Positions 1-12,276 of a stretch of 64,000 bases of DNA are shown piece after piece. The stretch spans positions 558,001-622,000 of the forward strand of contig JPHH03000014.1 of NCBI GenBank assembly GCA_000750105.3. The letters run 5' to 3'. The notes under the pieces are model-generated. The model was not told the DNA's origin. It searched no databases and was given only the letters and a program-made list of their open reading frames with translations. The stretch is from Tolypocladium sp. Sup5 PDA-1. Taxonomy: Eukaryota > Ascomycota > Sordariomycetes > Hypocreales > Ophiocordycipitaceae. The position numbers and the translations under genes were made by a program. The first letter of the stretch is position 1. Every line of letters begins with the position of its first letter.

Positions 1-31
1 ACATGTGCCCGGCACAGACAAACGCGCAATC

Positions 32-3000
32 ATGACGGTAACGTCCCTCCGCATCCGCGTGTCCATCGACCGCGGCGGCACCTTCACCGACGTCCACGCC
101 GCCATCCCCTCGCGCCCGGACATCATCCTCAAGCTGCTCTCCGTCGACCCGGCCAACTACCAAGATGCGCCCACAGAGGGCATCCGCCGCATCCTCGAGC
201 TCGTCACGGGCCAGGTGCTCCCCCGCGGCCAGCCGCTCGACCTCTTCCACTTCGAGTCCATCCGCATGGGCACCACCGTCGCCACCAACGCCCTCCTGGA
301 GCGCAAGGGCGAAAAGGTCGCGCTCGTCACGACCAGGGGCTTCCGCGACCTGCTGGCCATTGGCAACCAGTCCCGCCCAGACATCTTTGACCTGTCCGTC
401 GCGCGGCCGGATGTGCTCTTTGACCAAGTCGTCGAGGTGGACGAGCGCGTCACCATGGAGGACTACACCGAGGACCCGGCGTGCGTGAAGACGACCCCCG
501 GCCCCGGGGACGCGGACCTCGCCACGGCCGTCACGGGCGAGACGGTCCGCATACTGCAGAGGCCGGACCCGGCCGCCGTCCAGAGCCAGCTGTCGGAGCT
601 GCGGGCCCGGGGCTTCCGCTCCGTCGCCATCGTCTTCGTCCACTCCTACGCCTACCCCGACCACGAGCTGCTCGTCGGCCGCCTCGCCCTCGACATGGGC
701 TTCTCCGTGACCCTCTCCTCGGACGTGCAGCCTATGATCAACGTCGTGCCGCGCGGCACCTCGGCCGTCGCCGACGCCTACCTCACGCCCATCATCCGCG
801 CCTACATCGACTCCATCTCGGCCAACTTCCGCGGCGGCTTCGCCTCGGCCGCCACGCGCGTCGAGTTCATGCAGTCCGACGGCGGCCTCGCCGACTACCG
901 CAGCTTCAGCGGCCTCAAGGCCATCCTGTCGGGCCCGGCCGGCGGCGTCGTCGGCTACGCGCAGACGTCGTGGGACGCCGAGGAGCGCCGCCCCGTCATC
1001 GGCTTCGACATGGGCGGCACCTCGACCGACGTGTCGCGCTATGCGGGCGTCTACGACCACGTCTTCGAGACGACGACGGCGGGCATCGCCATCCAGTCGC
1101 CGCAGTTGGATATCCACACCGTCGCGGCGGGTGGCGGCTCCATCCTCGCCTGGCGCAACGGCCTCTTCAACGTCGGGCCCGAGTCTGCCTCGGCTCACCC
1201 CGGCCCGGCCTGCTACCGCAAGGGCGGCCCGCTGACCATCACCGACGCGAACCTCTTCCTCGGCCGGCTGCTCCCCGAGTACTTCCCCAAGGTGTTTGGG
1301 CCCAAGGAGAACGAGCCCCTGAACCGCGAGATCGTCGAGGACAAGTTCGCCGCCCTGACGGGCGACATCAACCGGGACAGGGAGCTGGCCGGCCTGTCGC
1401 CGTTCTCGCCCGAGGAGGTCGCGCTCGGGTTCCTAAAGGTCGCAAACGAGGGCATGGCGGGCCCGATCCGAGCCCTCACGGAAGCCCGCGGGTACGACGC
1501 CGCAGACCACCACCTCGCGTGCTTCGGCGGCGCCGGCGGACAGCACGCGTGCTCCGTGGCCTCGGTGCTGGGCATCTCGCGCATCATCATCCACAAGTAC
1601 TCGTCCATCCTGTCCGCGTACGGCATCTCCCTCGCCGACGTCGTCCACGAGATCCAGCGGCCCGCGGCCATCACCTACGGGCCCGAGACCGCGGCCGGCG
1701 TGCGCGCGCAGCTCGAGCTCCTCGCCGAGCAGGCCACCCTCGAGCTCGCCAAGCAGGGCTTCGCGCCGGGGCGCATCTCGCACAGCGCGTACCTGAGCAT
1801 GCGCTACGCCGGCTCGAGCAGCTCGCTCATGATCCTCAAGGGCGCCGACTGGGACTTCCGGCGCGAGTTCGAGGAGGCGCACCGCCGCGGCTTCGGCTTC
1901 CACTTCCCGGACAAGGCCATCATCATCGACGACGTGCGCATCCGGGCCGTGGGCGCGACGGGGGCGAAGCAGGCCAACACGCCCTTTGCCCAGATGAAGG
2001 CGGCCCAGGGGCTGCAAGTCTCCGCCCCGAGCCCGCATGGGAGTGGCCGGGTGTACTTTGAGGGCTCGGGACACCAAGACACACCCATATACGAACTGCA
2101 CAGTCTGCCGGAGGGGGCGCGGCTACCCGGCCCGGCGCTCATCATCGACAACACGCAGACCATCCTCGTCACCCCGGGAGCCACAGCCACCATCCTGGAC
2201 AGCTACGTCGTCATCGACGGCGCCCTCAACAAGCCTGAGCCCGAGGCAGACGCCGGACAGCGGCAGGACGAGTTCAGCCCGATCCAACTCACCGTCTTCG
2301 GGCACCGCTTCATGTCCATCGCCGAGCAGATGGGCCGCACGCTCAAGAAGACGGCCGTGTCGACCAACATCAAGGAGCGCCTCGACTTCTCCTGCGCCAT
2401 CTTCAGCCCCGACGGCGGCCTCGTCGCCAACGCGCCGCACGTCCCCGTGCACCTGGGCTCGATGCAGTTCGCGGTGCAGTACCAGCACCGGCAGTGGGAG
2501 GGCCGGCTGCGCGACGGCGACGTGCTCATGTCGAACCACCCCTCGTGCGGCGGCACGCATCTGCCCGACATCACCGTCATCACGCCCGTCTTTGACGACG
2601 ACGAGCTGGCCTTCTACGTCGCCTCGCGGGGCCACCACGCGGACATTGGTGGCATCCTCCCCGGCTCCATGCCGCCGACCTCCTCGGCGCTGTGGCAAGA
2701 GGGCGCCGCTATCGAGTCGACCAAGCTCGTCAGCGCCGGCCGCTTCGACGAGGCCGAGGTGCGGCGGCTGCTGCTCGAGGAGCCGGCCAAGTACGACGGC
2801 TGCTCCGGCACGCGGCGCCTGCAGGACAACCTCTCGGACCTCAAGGCCCAGATCGCCGCCAACGCCAAGGGCATCCTGCTGATCAAGGCCCTCATCGCCG
2901 AGTTTGGCCTCGCCTGCGTGCACAGGTACATGTACGCCATCCAGCACACGGCCGAGGACGCCGTCCGCGCCCTGATGCGCGCCACCCTCGCCCGGCACGG

Positions 3001-3886
3001 GCCGGAGCCACTCACGGCCACCGACTACATGGACGACGGGACGCCCATATCACTCAGCATTTCCATCTCGCCCGACGGCGCGGCCACGTTCGACTTTACC
3101 GGCACGGGGCCCCAGGTCCTGGGCAACACCAACGCCCCCATCGCCATCACGCACTCTGCCATCATCTACTGCCTACGCAGTCTCGTCTCCTCCTCGATAC
3201 CCCTGAACCAGGGGTGCCTGGCGCCCATCGACATCGTCATCCCCCACGGCACCATCCTCAACCCGGGCGCCGGCCTCGCCGTCGTGGGCGGCAACGTCCT
3301 CACGTCGCAGCGCGTCACCGACGTCGTCCTGCGCGCGTTCCGGGCCTGCGCCGCCAGCCAGGGCTGCTGCAACAACCTGACGTTTGGCACCGGCGGCAAG
3401 GACCCCGTCACGGGCGAGCACGAGGAGGGCTTTGGCTACTACGAGACCATTGCGGGCGGATCCGGCGCCGGGCCGACCTGGACGGGCCAGAGCGGCGTCC
3501 ACACGCACATGACCAACACCCGCATCACGGACCCGGAGGTCTTCGAGAAGCGGTACCCCTGCATCCTGCGGCGCTTCGAGCTGCGCAAGGGCTCGGGCGG
3601 CAAGGGGCGGAACAGGGGCGGCGACGGCACGGTCCGGGAGATCGAGTTCCGGGTGCCGGTGCAGTGCTCGATTCTCAGCGAGCGGAGGTCGCGCCGTCCG
3701 TTCGGGATGGACGGCGGCGGCGATGGCCAGGCGGGACTGAACTCGGTGAATGTGACGGACCAGATGACGGGCAAGAAGAGAGTCGTCAACCTGGGCGCCA
3801 AGGCGACGACGAAGCTTGGTCCTGGGGAGAGCGTCATCATTGAGTCGCCCGGCGGCGGCGCCTGGGGGCGGGAGGGAGATGATTAA
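32..3886 (+). CDS. 5-oxoprolinase (ATP-hydrolysing), hydantoinase A/B fusion
   Basis: This enzyme opens 5-oxoproline to glutamate with ATP in the cytosolic gamma-glutamyl (glutathione) cycle. The intronless frame encodes 1284 residues, the usual length for eukaryotic 5-oxoprolinase. The order is hydantoinase-A N-terminal domain (first ~220 residues, with DRGGTFTDVHA near the start), hydantoinase A (to ~530, with GFDMGGTSTDVS and AGGGS nucleotide-binding segments), a linker, then hydantoinase B (about 750-1275, with SNHPSCGGTHLPD and RGHHADIGG). The frame is open from base 5, but the first ATG is at 32 and the protein aligns naturally from there. The promoter lies outside the window. Codon use is strongly GC-biased in the third position, as for an expressed core gene. 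A bacterial-type hydantoinase would normally be two separate subunits, so the fusion supports oxoprolinase. Confidence 0.95.
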   Translation: MTVTSLRIRVSIDRGGTFTDVHAAIPSRPDIILKLLSVDPANYQDAPTEGIRRILELVTGQVLPRGQPLDLFHFESIRMGTTVATNALLERKGEKVALVTTRGFRDLLAIGNQSRPDIFDLSVARPDVLFDQVVEVDERVTMEDYTEDPACVKTTPGPGDADLATAVTGETVRILQRPDPAAVQSQLSELRARGFRSVAIVFVHSYAYPDHELLVGRLALDMGFSVTLSSDVQPMINVVPRGTSAVADAYLTPIIRAYIDSISANFRGGFASAATRVEFMQSDGGLADYRSFSGLKAILSGPAGGVVGYAQTSWDAEERRPVIGFDMGGTSTDVSRYAGVYDHVFETTTAGIAIQSPQLDIHTVAAGGGSILAWRNGLFNVGPESASAHPGPACYRKGGPLTITDANLFLGRLLPEYFPKVFGPKENEPLNREIVEDKFAALTGDINRDRELAGLSPFSPEEVALGFLKVANEGMAGPIRALTEARGYDAADHHLACFGGAGGQHACSVASVLGISRIIIHKYSSILSAYGISLADVVHEIQRPAAITYGPETAAGVRAQLELLAEQATLELAKQGFAPGRISHSAYLSMRYAGSSSSLMILKGADWDFRREFEEAHRRGFGFHFPDKAIIIDDVRIRAVGATGAKQANTPFAQMKAAQGLQVSAPSPHGSGRVYFEGSGHQDTPIYELHSLPEGARLPGPALIIDNTQTILVTPGATATILDSYVVIDGALNKPEPEADAGQRQDEFSPIQLTVFGHRFMSIAEQMGRTLKKTAVSTNIKERLDFSCAIFSPDGGLVANAPHVPVHLGSMQFAVQYQHRQWEGRLRDGDVLMSNHPSCGGTHLPDITVITPVFDDDELAFYVASRGHHADIGGILPGSMPPTSSALWQEGAAIESTKLVSAGRFDEAEVRRLLLEEPAKYDGCSGTRRLQDNLSDLKAQIAANAKGILLIKALIAEFGLACVHRYMYAIQHTAEDAVRALMRATLARHGPEPLTATDYMDDGTPISLSISISPDGAATFDFTGTGPQVLGNTNAPIAITHSAIIYCLRSLVSSSIPLNQGCLAPIDIVIPHGTILNPGAGLAVVGGNVLTSQRVTDVVLRAFRACAASQGCCNNLTFGTGGKDPVTGEHEEGFGYYETIAGGSGAGPTWTGQSGVHTHMTNTRITDPEVFEKRYPCILRRFELRKGSGGKGRNRGGDGTVREIEFRVPVQCSILSERRSRRPFGMDGGGDGQAGLNSVNVTDQMTGKKRVVNLGAKATTKLGPGESVIIESPGGGAWGREGDD

Positions 3887-4191
3887 TTTGTAGACATCCG
3901 AGCTATGCTCGAATAGACTGCCCTGATGGCAGGACGACGATACGTTTTTGTTACATCAGTCATGTTCTTCGTCAAGTTCGTATCTCTGCGTCCTCCTCAA
4001 CGGCCGTGTCCCTCACTGCCACGGATCTGCTTGCGTGACCCGTTCTTAGCATTTTCTGGTGAAAAGGAACCCGCACCATCCGTCAAAGTCGCGGGCGTAC
4101 ACGTTCCGTCGTTTTTACTCCGTCTCCCTCTCCCCTAGCCAACACCGGGGTAGGAAGAGTACTCAATCAAGCTAGGCAGCGGGACACGCCG

Positions 4192-4954
4192 TCAGACTCC
4201 TGACTTGCGCCGCTGCTTCTTGGCGAAGACCAAGCCGCATACGTTACACAGGGTGCCATGCCCGTCGGAGCCGCAGCGCCACTCGGGGGTCTCGCTGGTG
4301 CCGCAGGCGTGGCACTCGAGGCGGGCGTTGCCGGTGCGCTGCGACGGTCAGGGAGCAGTTCTGGTATGGCTCCTGCCAGAAGGGACAGACGCCGGGGAGG
4401 GGATACACACCTGCTTGCGCGAGGGATCCGTCTTGTGGTGTTGGTGGTGTTGGTGGTGTGATGTCTGTTTGCTCCGCGCCACCTGCTGTACGCTCTGCTT
4501 GCCTATCGCAACGGATGTATCGCGTGGTGGCCTCGTCTTCACCGCAATCGATGTCAATGTCACCGTGGCATCGGGCTTGCCATGAGCCTTCGAAGCCGCA
4601 GGTGGCGGCGGCGGCGTGCTGGCGCGAGGATTGGGAGAGCGCGAGATGAAGAGAGGGAAGCCCGCCTCGTCGGCCTCGCGGCGGATCTGGTTCAAGCAGG
4701 TCAGCAGCCTCATGAAAATTGAAGCCTCGCAGAAGCGCAAGGACACGCACCATCTGAAAGCCCAGGCCGTCGCCGGGCTGCAGGCGGCGCGCGCCAGACG
4801 ACGACGGAGGCTGGTGTCTGGCTCTGCCGCTGGCGTCCGTCCATTGGGCACCGCTCGCAGTGTTATCTTCGCCCCTGTCTCTGCGCGGTGAGGACGCCGC
4901 CTCTCGCGGCACCGACTCGAGGCTGTGGTTCGGGCTGAGGCTGGCGATGGACAT
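4192..4954 (-). CDS. Small GATA-type zinc finger transcription factor
   Basis: Three exons are inferred: 4954-4751, 4686-4411 and 4338-4192, giving 208 residues. Intron 1 (GTGCGT...GCTGAC...CCAG, 64 nt) and intron 2 (GTGTGT...CTGAC...GCAG, 72 nt) both fall between codons. The last exon encodes one GATA finger, Cys169-x2-Cys172-x18-Cys191-x2-Cys194, with TPEWR in the loop and a basic tail (AKKQRRK). The 18-residue loop matches the White Collar and plant GATA class, not the 17-residue AreA class. The rest is low-complexity, rich in Ser, Pro and His, with no PAS domain visible, so it is not WC-1 or WC-2 itself. An in-frame stop precedes the chosen ATG directly. A nuclear DNA-binding role is inferred from the finger; the target is unknown. 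Confidence 0.8.
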
Positions 4955-7728
4955 TCACGTCTGGTCGATGCTGGCTCTGCGGGGATGCGCAAGTGGTTGC
5001 ATTCGAGGCTTCGAGGTCGACAGCGTCTGGCTGGAGCTGTATGTCGGCAGATGATGGCTTGCGATACAAATAAGATGAGCAATTATTATGGCTGCGTGTT
5101 GCCGTGGATGCGCGGATGCATCGGTGATCAGGGTTGGTGGTTTGGCAGCGAGGGTGCGAGGGTTTGGTCAGAATGCCATGGCAGCAGCATGGGATTCTGC
5201 ACGTCAGCCTAACAAATCCCGTCTTTGCCACCCAATTTACCAGGGATTATTAGCGTCTCGATACGAAGTACGTCCGTACTTGAACACCACACCCGACTCC
5301 TACCCTGTAGTCTTCCAGCATTCGAAGAGTATATACGTCATACTCATGGACAATAACCGGGACAAGCTTGTACATCTAGAGGAGCGAGACTTGTTTGCCG
5401 ATACATATCCTATGGCCGGCTCCGAACTGGTTGGAACGTTCAGTAAACAGATAGATGGTTGCGTGAGGAACCTCGACAAGAAATCCTTTTCATTAATAGG
5501 CTTCCCCAATTGCTCTGTCGGACTCGCGCTCGTTTTGCTTCTTGACGGCAAGGGCCACCATGGCTGAATACGCTGCTGGACTTGGACGAGATGCGATCGG
5601 GTTCTTGCTCCAGATATAGTCAAACCATGGGACCTGGCCTACCTAATTTTACTGTTATTCTGACTCGTTACGAGACAAGATCGGGGCGCAGATAAAACGC
5701 TTTCGACATTTGCAAACATAGGCATCCTGCAACACGGCTCCGTTGTATCTTGGAGCGTCTACTCAATACCCAGATGGCGAGTGCTCGTTCTCCAGTCCAG
5801 CTTCTGGCGCTCACACTCGGCTGGCGGGCTGACGGTCCTGCCCCAGTTTCATCATGGCCGCTCAAATACCTCGCTTCCCGTCTGAAGGTCTGCTTCGGTG
5901 TTCCCCAGGTCCCACATGCCATCGCAGATACACGCCCCGTTCTCAAAACTCGAGGCCTTGTCCGTCAAAGGGGACGCCTCGGTACAGTGGCATCCAGGTG
6001 GAGCTTATCATGATGACGAGATACCGCCTCTAGCGGCCGAAGGCCCCAGCAGCAGCAGTTTGGTTGCCCTTGTTTGCAGCTCTAGGGTAGGCCGACGAAC
6101 GGGCAGGTACTTCTTGTGGTCGACGCTTGGCGGCGATGCAGTCCCCCCTCGAATGTAGCGGACCGATGTCCAGATATTGTTCTGAGCCGCCAATTGTCTA
6201 CTTGGTTGTCTGAGCTCTGGACACCTCTGTCCAAGGACGTTGCCTCATTTCGCAGTCTCGGCTTTCACGGACCCGATACCAAGACGGCGGGACGGTCCAG
6301 TGTGGGGCCGTAGGTGACAGGCCGGGGTGCTTCCTTTGACCGTTGGCGTGCCGCCTTGCGGGCCAAGTCAATGTTTTGCAGAAGAATGCGGCGGTTTTTG
6401 AGGCAATCGGTGCGTAGATGTTGATCAGTCATGGCCTTAACGCGAGCTGAACTGAGATCCGATGCCAGAGAAGTCGCATCTTGCCGCAGTGTGGTACGGC
6501 TGATGAGAGGCCGTGCCCGCCGAGGCTACCGGGACAGACGTCCCGGCCCCTTGACTGCGTATCGACTGTTGCGAGTTCTCGGTGTCGTTTGCAGACCGCC
6601 AACCGGCATGTTCCCGCCTCTGAAGAGTGGCAGTGATGGGCTCGGTGAGATCGTGCAGCCAGTAGTGGAGGCGGGATGCCGCGAGCGACAAGGAGGGCGT
6701 TCGAGCATGGTTAACGTCGGCGGCACAGTCGGTGCTATGTACAGGAAGCTTGTTAACATACCTTTAACTGCAAACGTGAGGGCAGGATACAGTAGAAGGA
6801 TGACTCCTTGGGTCACAGAAAGAACCCTTACCTTGCCAAGGAACCTTGCATAGCGGCAGTAGACGACAGCACCATGATGACGCAGTCGACCACTACACAG
6901 CGCAGTTGCTCCAATTCGGGATTGTGTCGGATCAGGGAGTTCTTCGTTGTTAAGTTTGACTTGACGAGGACAGCTTGACAGCTGTGCGCAGTTCCGATCG
7001 AGATGGGCGAGTATGGTGGCTTGGCCATTCGTTCGCGTGAGTTGAATTGTATAGGCTGATTGAAGGTCTGTGAAAAGAACGGTACCTTTGGTAAGGTATG
7101 AGGGGTTGATAATGTTGTTCCAATATAGACACAAGATAAGAAAGTAAGCATCCAGCGACATGCAGACAGAGGGATTGATATAAGCCCTTCCTGGGGGACT
7201 GCCAGTACAAAAGCGTTCCTTGCCTCGGAACGACCATAAACCCAACCGGGGGGGAATGAGTCCTTTTAACCTGTCAAGTAGTGGGTTCATTGACTCTCTA
7301 CCTTCGACAACACTGCTCTGTGAGAAAAGAGCAGCTAGCCGCCGTGTCAGTTCGCGGTCTGCGTGGGGTCTGGCATTAGTTTACTTCGTAACACCGTAAT
7401 GATGCACATCCCTCCTTTCTCTTCCCCCACGATCCTACGCAGCGGACTGGCTAGCTGCCCAATCGTTGTGTAACCGGCCCCTACGACCGGGGCGGAACCC
7501 TGACACCGCTGCCGTAGTCTGGATGCGGGCTTCCGGCGGGGACTATCCGCGTGAGCAGTTCCCATGTCGGAGACATCGGTGAGTCGCCCAAGTAGTCTGA
7601 CAGCCAGAATACAGCTCCTGCCATCGGCTAACTCGTCGAAATAATACGGCTGGCGACGGGGTGTGTGTGCTGAATTTCGCGGTAGCCCGGTCTGCGTAGT
7701 ACATGTCCAGCAAACTGGCAGCTTGAAC
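4955..7728. other. Gene-free stretch
   Basis: Only short frames without recognisable domains or convincing splice structure are present. Copies of the dispersed TACGAAGTAC-like motif occur, for example near 5267. I see no RNA gene here. Confidence 0.5.
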
Positions 7729-8043
7729 TCAACTGTCGTCGATAGACCATGCAAGCAAGGGTGTGCCAGTGTTGGTTTGGTGCCACAACAACCATGTGCG
7801 AAGTGCGTCGTAGTCAAACTCGAAAGGCGCCAGGGCCTGGGCACCCGAGGGTGTCAGCAGAGCACACCGGGGCAGCGTCATGAGACGGTCCAGCCAGCTA
7901 CCTGAATACCAGATCCATTCGGAATGCAGATCGACAACGTCAAGAATGGCTGGGCGCAGCTACATGTAGGAACGCATCCACTGGGACTCCGTTTTCAGGA
8001 TATCGGCCGCGCAATTTTCAACCAACAGGCGACACAGCCATTC
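7729..8043 (-). pseudogene. Unrecognised coding-like remnant with one nonsense codon
   Basis: One minus-strand frame stays open for about 105 codons except for a TAG at 7962-7960, and ends in TGA at 7731-7729. The translation is rich in Trp, Asp and Leu (EWIWYSGSWLDRLM, LRTWLLWHQTNTGTP), which looks like protein rather than random sequence. TAG could derive from CAG by a C-to-T change at CpA, as expected from RIP. I recognise no family. Upstream, the same frame meets a TGA where CGA would restore it. It could be a 3' exon of a decayed gene or a chance frame. Confidence 0.3.
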
Positions 8044-10315
8044 AGACTCGCGACATCCGGATTCCCGACTTAGACGACTCTGGCAAGTGGCTGGCCCCCC
8101 ATTGCGCCCCTCCGATCACCGCGACAGCCCTGGAAGACATTTCTCCGGCGACTGTAGGAGTCGCTGGTGTTTGTTTGGCAGTCGGACGCCACAGTCGCAT
8201 GCAGCTCGCCAGGACGCCTACCCTTGCGCCTCAGGTTCAGGTGACGACCGAATCAACGAGCCAACGGGAGTCTCTGCTTCTTGAAAGCCATGCGGATCAT
8301 TGCCCACGCACCTGCCAAGCCGCAGACTGCTGGGCCAAATGACAGCGACCGTGCGCCGTGCGTTCGGTGCTGCACGGAGTTGTTTCGTTTCGTTCGCCCA
8401 CATGCATCATGGCGGTGGTTGGCCCATGATGGGAGCCGTGGACTTGCATGCCCTGGCCGCTGACCCAAGATGTGGGTAAGACTTCGGGTCGCAGGCTGAG
8501 CCCATGTACGGATAGATTGGAACCATTTCACGTTGGCCATGTCAACAGGGTGCTAAGACTTGACAGGACCAAGGCGACCGAAGGTCCATGTCCACGCTTG
8601 CCATGCTATCATACGGTTCACGAGGCCAAGGCCGGAATGGTATCCATGCTCTCAAGCATGCACGCACTCCATCAACAACACCCAGTAATCCGTAGCAATC
8701 ATCTTACAAACCCCGACGGCAATGTGATTGGTCGAGGTCTTGAAACGGGCGGAGGGCAGCATTGAAGCATGCACGTCGGGCAAGATGTCGCACCGAATTG
8801 ACAAGGATTCCGGCGTGGGCCATTGCCCCCAGCAATCAATCTCCTTGAGTCCGTGGCCCCCGGTCGCCGTGCAGGCGGTTGAGGCATCGGCAGTCATGCC
8901 GGGTCACACTGCATTTGGAGTCTTGGGCAGTTGGCTAGGTTGTTTAGACGTTCGAGTGACTCGGCTGTTGCACAAAGGTCACTTGCTTCTTATCCGCACG
9001 CATGCAGGCACCGCGCCATAACGGCGGCAGTCGTTTCTTTTGTTGTCTCGATGCAAGGACAATGTTCTCAACACGGCTCAGTGTTGGTCGAAGCCCTTTC
9101 AGGTTGGAAGACGCGCGCCACAGGCCACCGTATTTAGCATGAAGCAAGACACGCAGGACGTGGTGCGCTGAACGTTGTTTCCAGTCCCCTCATGCCCTTC
9201 TTTCCATCCGTAGCTGGCGGCAGACAATGGCTTGCGGAAAATGCCGCCTCGGACGGTTTCTGTTTGGCCATGCGTCTGTTCGTTTGTCTCACAGCATGGC
9301 GAACACTCCAGGGAATATCTCAACGACGAAGCCCGAAACTGCAAACTCAGCCTCAACCCAATAGCCGGGTTACGCTTCGAGGGTGGCAGTGGGAGACATG
9401 AGCATTGGGTATGCACTACTATGGACAGTTGCATTGGACGTGGAAGTGCTGGTACTGTCCTTACATCACGGATATGATCGCGTTGCATAAAACCCGATGC
9501 TGTGATACGCACACAATGTAATCGGATGTTTACGTGGATTCTTTCAAGACTAACCGCATCACTGCACACACAAGGAACAAGGACATTCACACATTGGCTA
9601 CCTCGATCACGCCAAATGCAACTGGAACTGGTGATGACGTTTGCTCCAGGCATCGTACACACCGCGACAGCCGCATATTCAGCTGTGGAGGGGTCCAGCC
9701 AGACATCTCTCGTCCTATTCAATCAGTGACGAGTACGACGTACGGAGTAAGCCCCGCAGCCTCGGGAAGCGCCGTTATATCGATGGGAGTGGGATCAATC
9801 GGCGACAAATGTCGGGTTGCATGGGTGTCACGCCAGGTGAACTACTCGTGTTCGCTGCAGGACGCACCCACCAGAATGACCTGTGGTATTCAGGCACGGC
9901 AAAGGTTGCCTGCATGTTGCATGGCTCCTTGTTCAGACTTTCCCCTCTCAGCTGTGCTCTCGAGTCACTTCTCACGCTGCACTGCCTCTGCTTCCAGGCA
10001 TGCATGTATTCCTGCTGTCCCGAACAAGGTCGCTGGCCCTGACAAGGCTGCCATGAAGATATGCGAGGAATCCCGATATATTACGGTTGTGTCAAGGAAT
10101 ACGCGCCGGCCGGATGCCGTGCAGAGTCGGGCGGCGGCTTTGCCAACCTTTCGGCGGCCCTTCATGTTTCGTGTTAGCCCCGAGGTCCGTTTCTATCGGA
10201 CTTTTGGGGTATCACTGACACAATGGCCGAGTATACAAAGCATAACAAGAGCATATGCATGGCAAAATCTTCTATTTGAACCCTGAAATATGTACGCCGG
10301 TGTAATGCGGAATCT
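8044..10315. other. Gene-free stretch
   Basis: Long frames occur on both strands around 9.1-10.3 kb, but they begin with non-ATG codons and show no domains. Nothing here is supported as a gene. Confidence 0.5.
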
Positions 10316-12276
10316 TCAAAATACCCACGTGGCGGCACTCTTGATCTTTGAGCGCCACCCTTTCTCCTTGATACTCTCCTCACTCGCCGTATACACATCC
10401 GTCTCCAGGTCCATCTCCTCCAGCCGGACGAACTTGGTCTTCTTGATATACTTCCATGCCAGGAACATTACCAACATGACGGGCAGCTCAATGTAGTAGC
10501 TCACGAAGCTCACGGCATCAAACTTGGGGCTGAAGCAGCTCCACCCTTGCACGAGCACAAGGAAGCTGTTGAGAATGACTGCGATCCAGGGGCCTGCTGG
10601 ATATGTCCAGTTCTTGAAGGGAAGGAGGTGCGTCTTGCCTTGGCGCTCGAGGGCAGAGCGGAAGCGGATCGAGGCAATGCCAATGGATATCCAGCTGAGC
10701 TGGTTTGAGACGCCAACAAGACTAAATGATGTTTAGCCACAGGTCGATAGATGGGGTGAGATGGTTGGGACTCACTTTTGAAGCCAGTTCCAGAGCTGGC
10801 CGGCTCCAATGAAGCTCGAGCCAAAGCACAGGCCAGCGATGAGGCTAGTCGCGAGAACTGCTACCCAAGGCACCTGGTTCCTGTTGAGCTTGGCAAAGAA
10901 CCGAGGGGCGTGGCCCTCCATGCCAAGAGTGTAGAGCAGCCTTGCGCCGGCAAACAAGGCGTGGTTGCCCGCGGAGAGGACGCTGGTCAAAATGACTGCA
11001 TTGATGACGCTCCCGGCCGCTTTCGCGCCAGTCATCTGAAAGACGATGGTGAATGGCGAGGTGCTAGTCTCTTTGGAGTTCAGACCGGGGTACGTATAGG
11101 GGACGTTGAGGCCAATGAGCAGAATGGAGAGGATACTAAGACAAATGGTCAGCTGCAGCCTATCAAGTAGTAACTCTGTGGTCGACATACTAGAACAGGA
11201 GGATCCTCCAGAAGACGTTCTTGACGACGCGGGGCATGTTCTTGGTCGGGTCCTTGGTTTCACCGGCGGTAATGGCGATGGACTCGGTACCGCCGTCTGT
11301 CAGGGGTTAGAGAGGTGTGCGGACAGCAAGGGGGCTGCTTGCAAACTCACAGGCAAAGGAAGCCGTAACGAAGACGGAAGCAAAGCCGCCAATTCCACCG
11401 ACAAATGGTGCGCCGGGAATGTGCCAGTTTTCGCCTCCAATGTAGTGGCCGTCTTGGTTCCCACCGGCGTTGACCACGATGCCCATGACGATGAAGACCT
11501 AGCATGCGTGTTAGCAAGGCAATGACCAGCACCGTTTGTCCTGCAGAGTACTTACCACAATCGTTATAACTTTCAGCAGACTCAGCCAGTATTCGACCTA
11601 CAAGATGTACGTGAGCATGAGATCAATCGGTGCACCAAGAGGGAAGGACAGAAGCTTACCTCGCCATAGGCTCGAACGGTGATGATGTTTGCAGCAATCA
11701 AGACGAACCAGAAGATCAAGCTGAGTGCCCATCCCGGAAAGTTGGTGGTCCAGTAGTTCAGGATCAGTTGGAGGGCAACCAAGTCCGATGCCGTGGACAC
11801 GGCGTCGTTGAACCAATAGTTCCAGGTCAGTGCAAAGCCAAAGGCATCATCGACGAATCGGCTATGGGCCATGTTAGTATGTGTATTCCCGGATTGGCGG
11901 CAACCTCATCTCACCCGACGTAGGTACAAAAGCTGCCGGCCACCGGGATGAAAGCCGCCATCTCTCCCAGACACAGCATGGTGACGAAGACGATGCCGCC
12001 CACAATCGCGTAGCAGATCAACATGGACGCAGGTCCGCCGGTAGCGAGCGACTTTCCCGTGCCCAAGAAGAGGCCCGTCCCGATCGTACCGCCAATGGCA
12101 ATCATCTGGACCTGGCGGGCAGACAGGGCGCGCTTGAGCTTGTCCGACTCGGCAAAGACGAGGCCCTCGGCGATGTGATCGGGGTGCGCCGTGGCCTTGG
12201 CCTCGACATCTTTGGCGAATGTCTTGTCCCCTGCGTCTGGAGAGCCATCGTCTGGTGAGTGGCGGCGATGGGCCAT
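10316..12276 (-). CDS. Amino acid permease (YAT/APC family)
   Basis: A plasma-membrane proton-coupled amino acid importer is predicted. Seven exons join in frame: 12276-11915, 11861-11660, 11597-11556, 11498-11351, 11296-11191, 11135-10776 and 10721-10316, giving 541 residues. Intron 1 has a perfect TACTAAC branch site. The N-terminal cytosolic tail leads into the permease signature IGGTIGTGLFLGTG at residues 61-74, followed by about twelve hydrophobic helices. The family segment around YGGTESIAITAGETKDP, split by the fourth intron, is intact. The C-terminus is a short charged cytosolic tail. No lesion is visible. Substrate specificity cannot be read from the sequence; general, basic or dicarboxylic amino acid permeases are all possible. 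Confidence 0.93.

Noticed and set aside
6526..7290. 254-codon minus-strand frame
   Set aside because: Composition is irregular, without domains, and no ATG-led segment stands out.
9534..10286. 250-codon plus-strand frame
   Set aside because: It begins with GTG rather than ATG, has no domain and no intron structure, and overlaps an equally open minus-strand frame.
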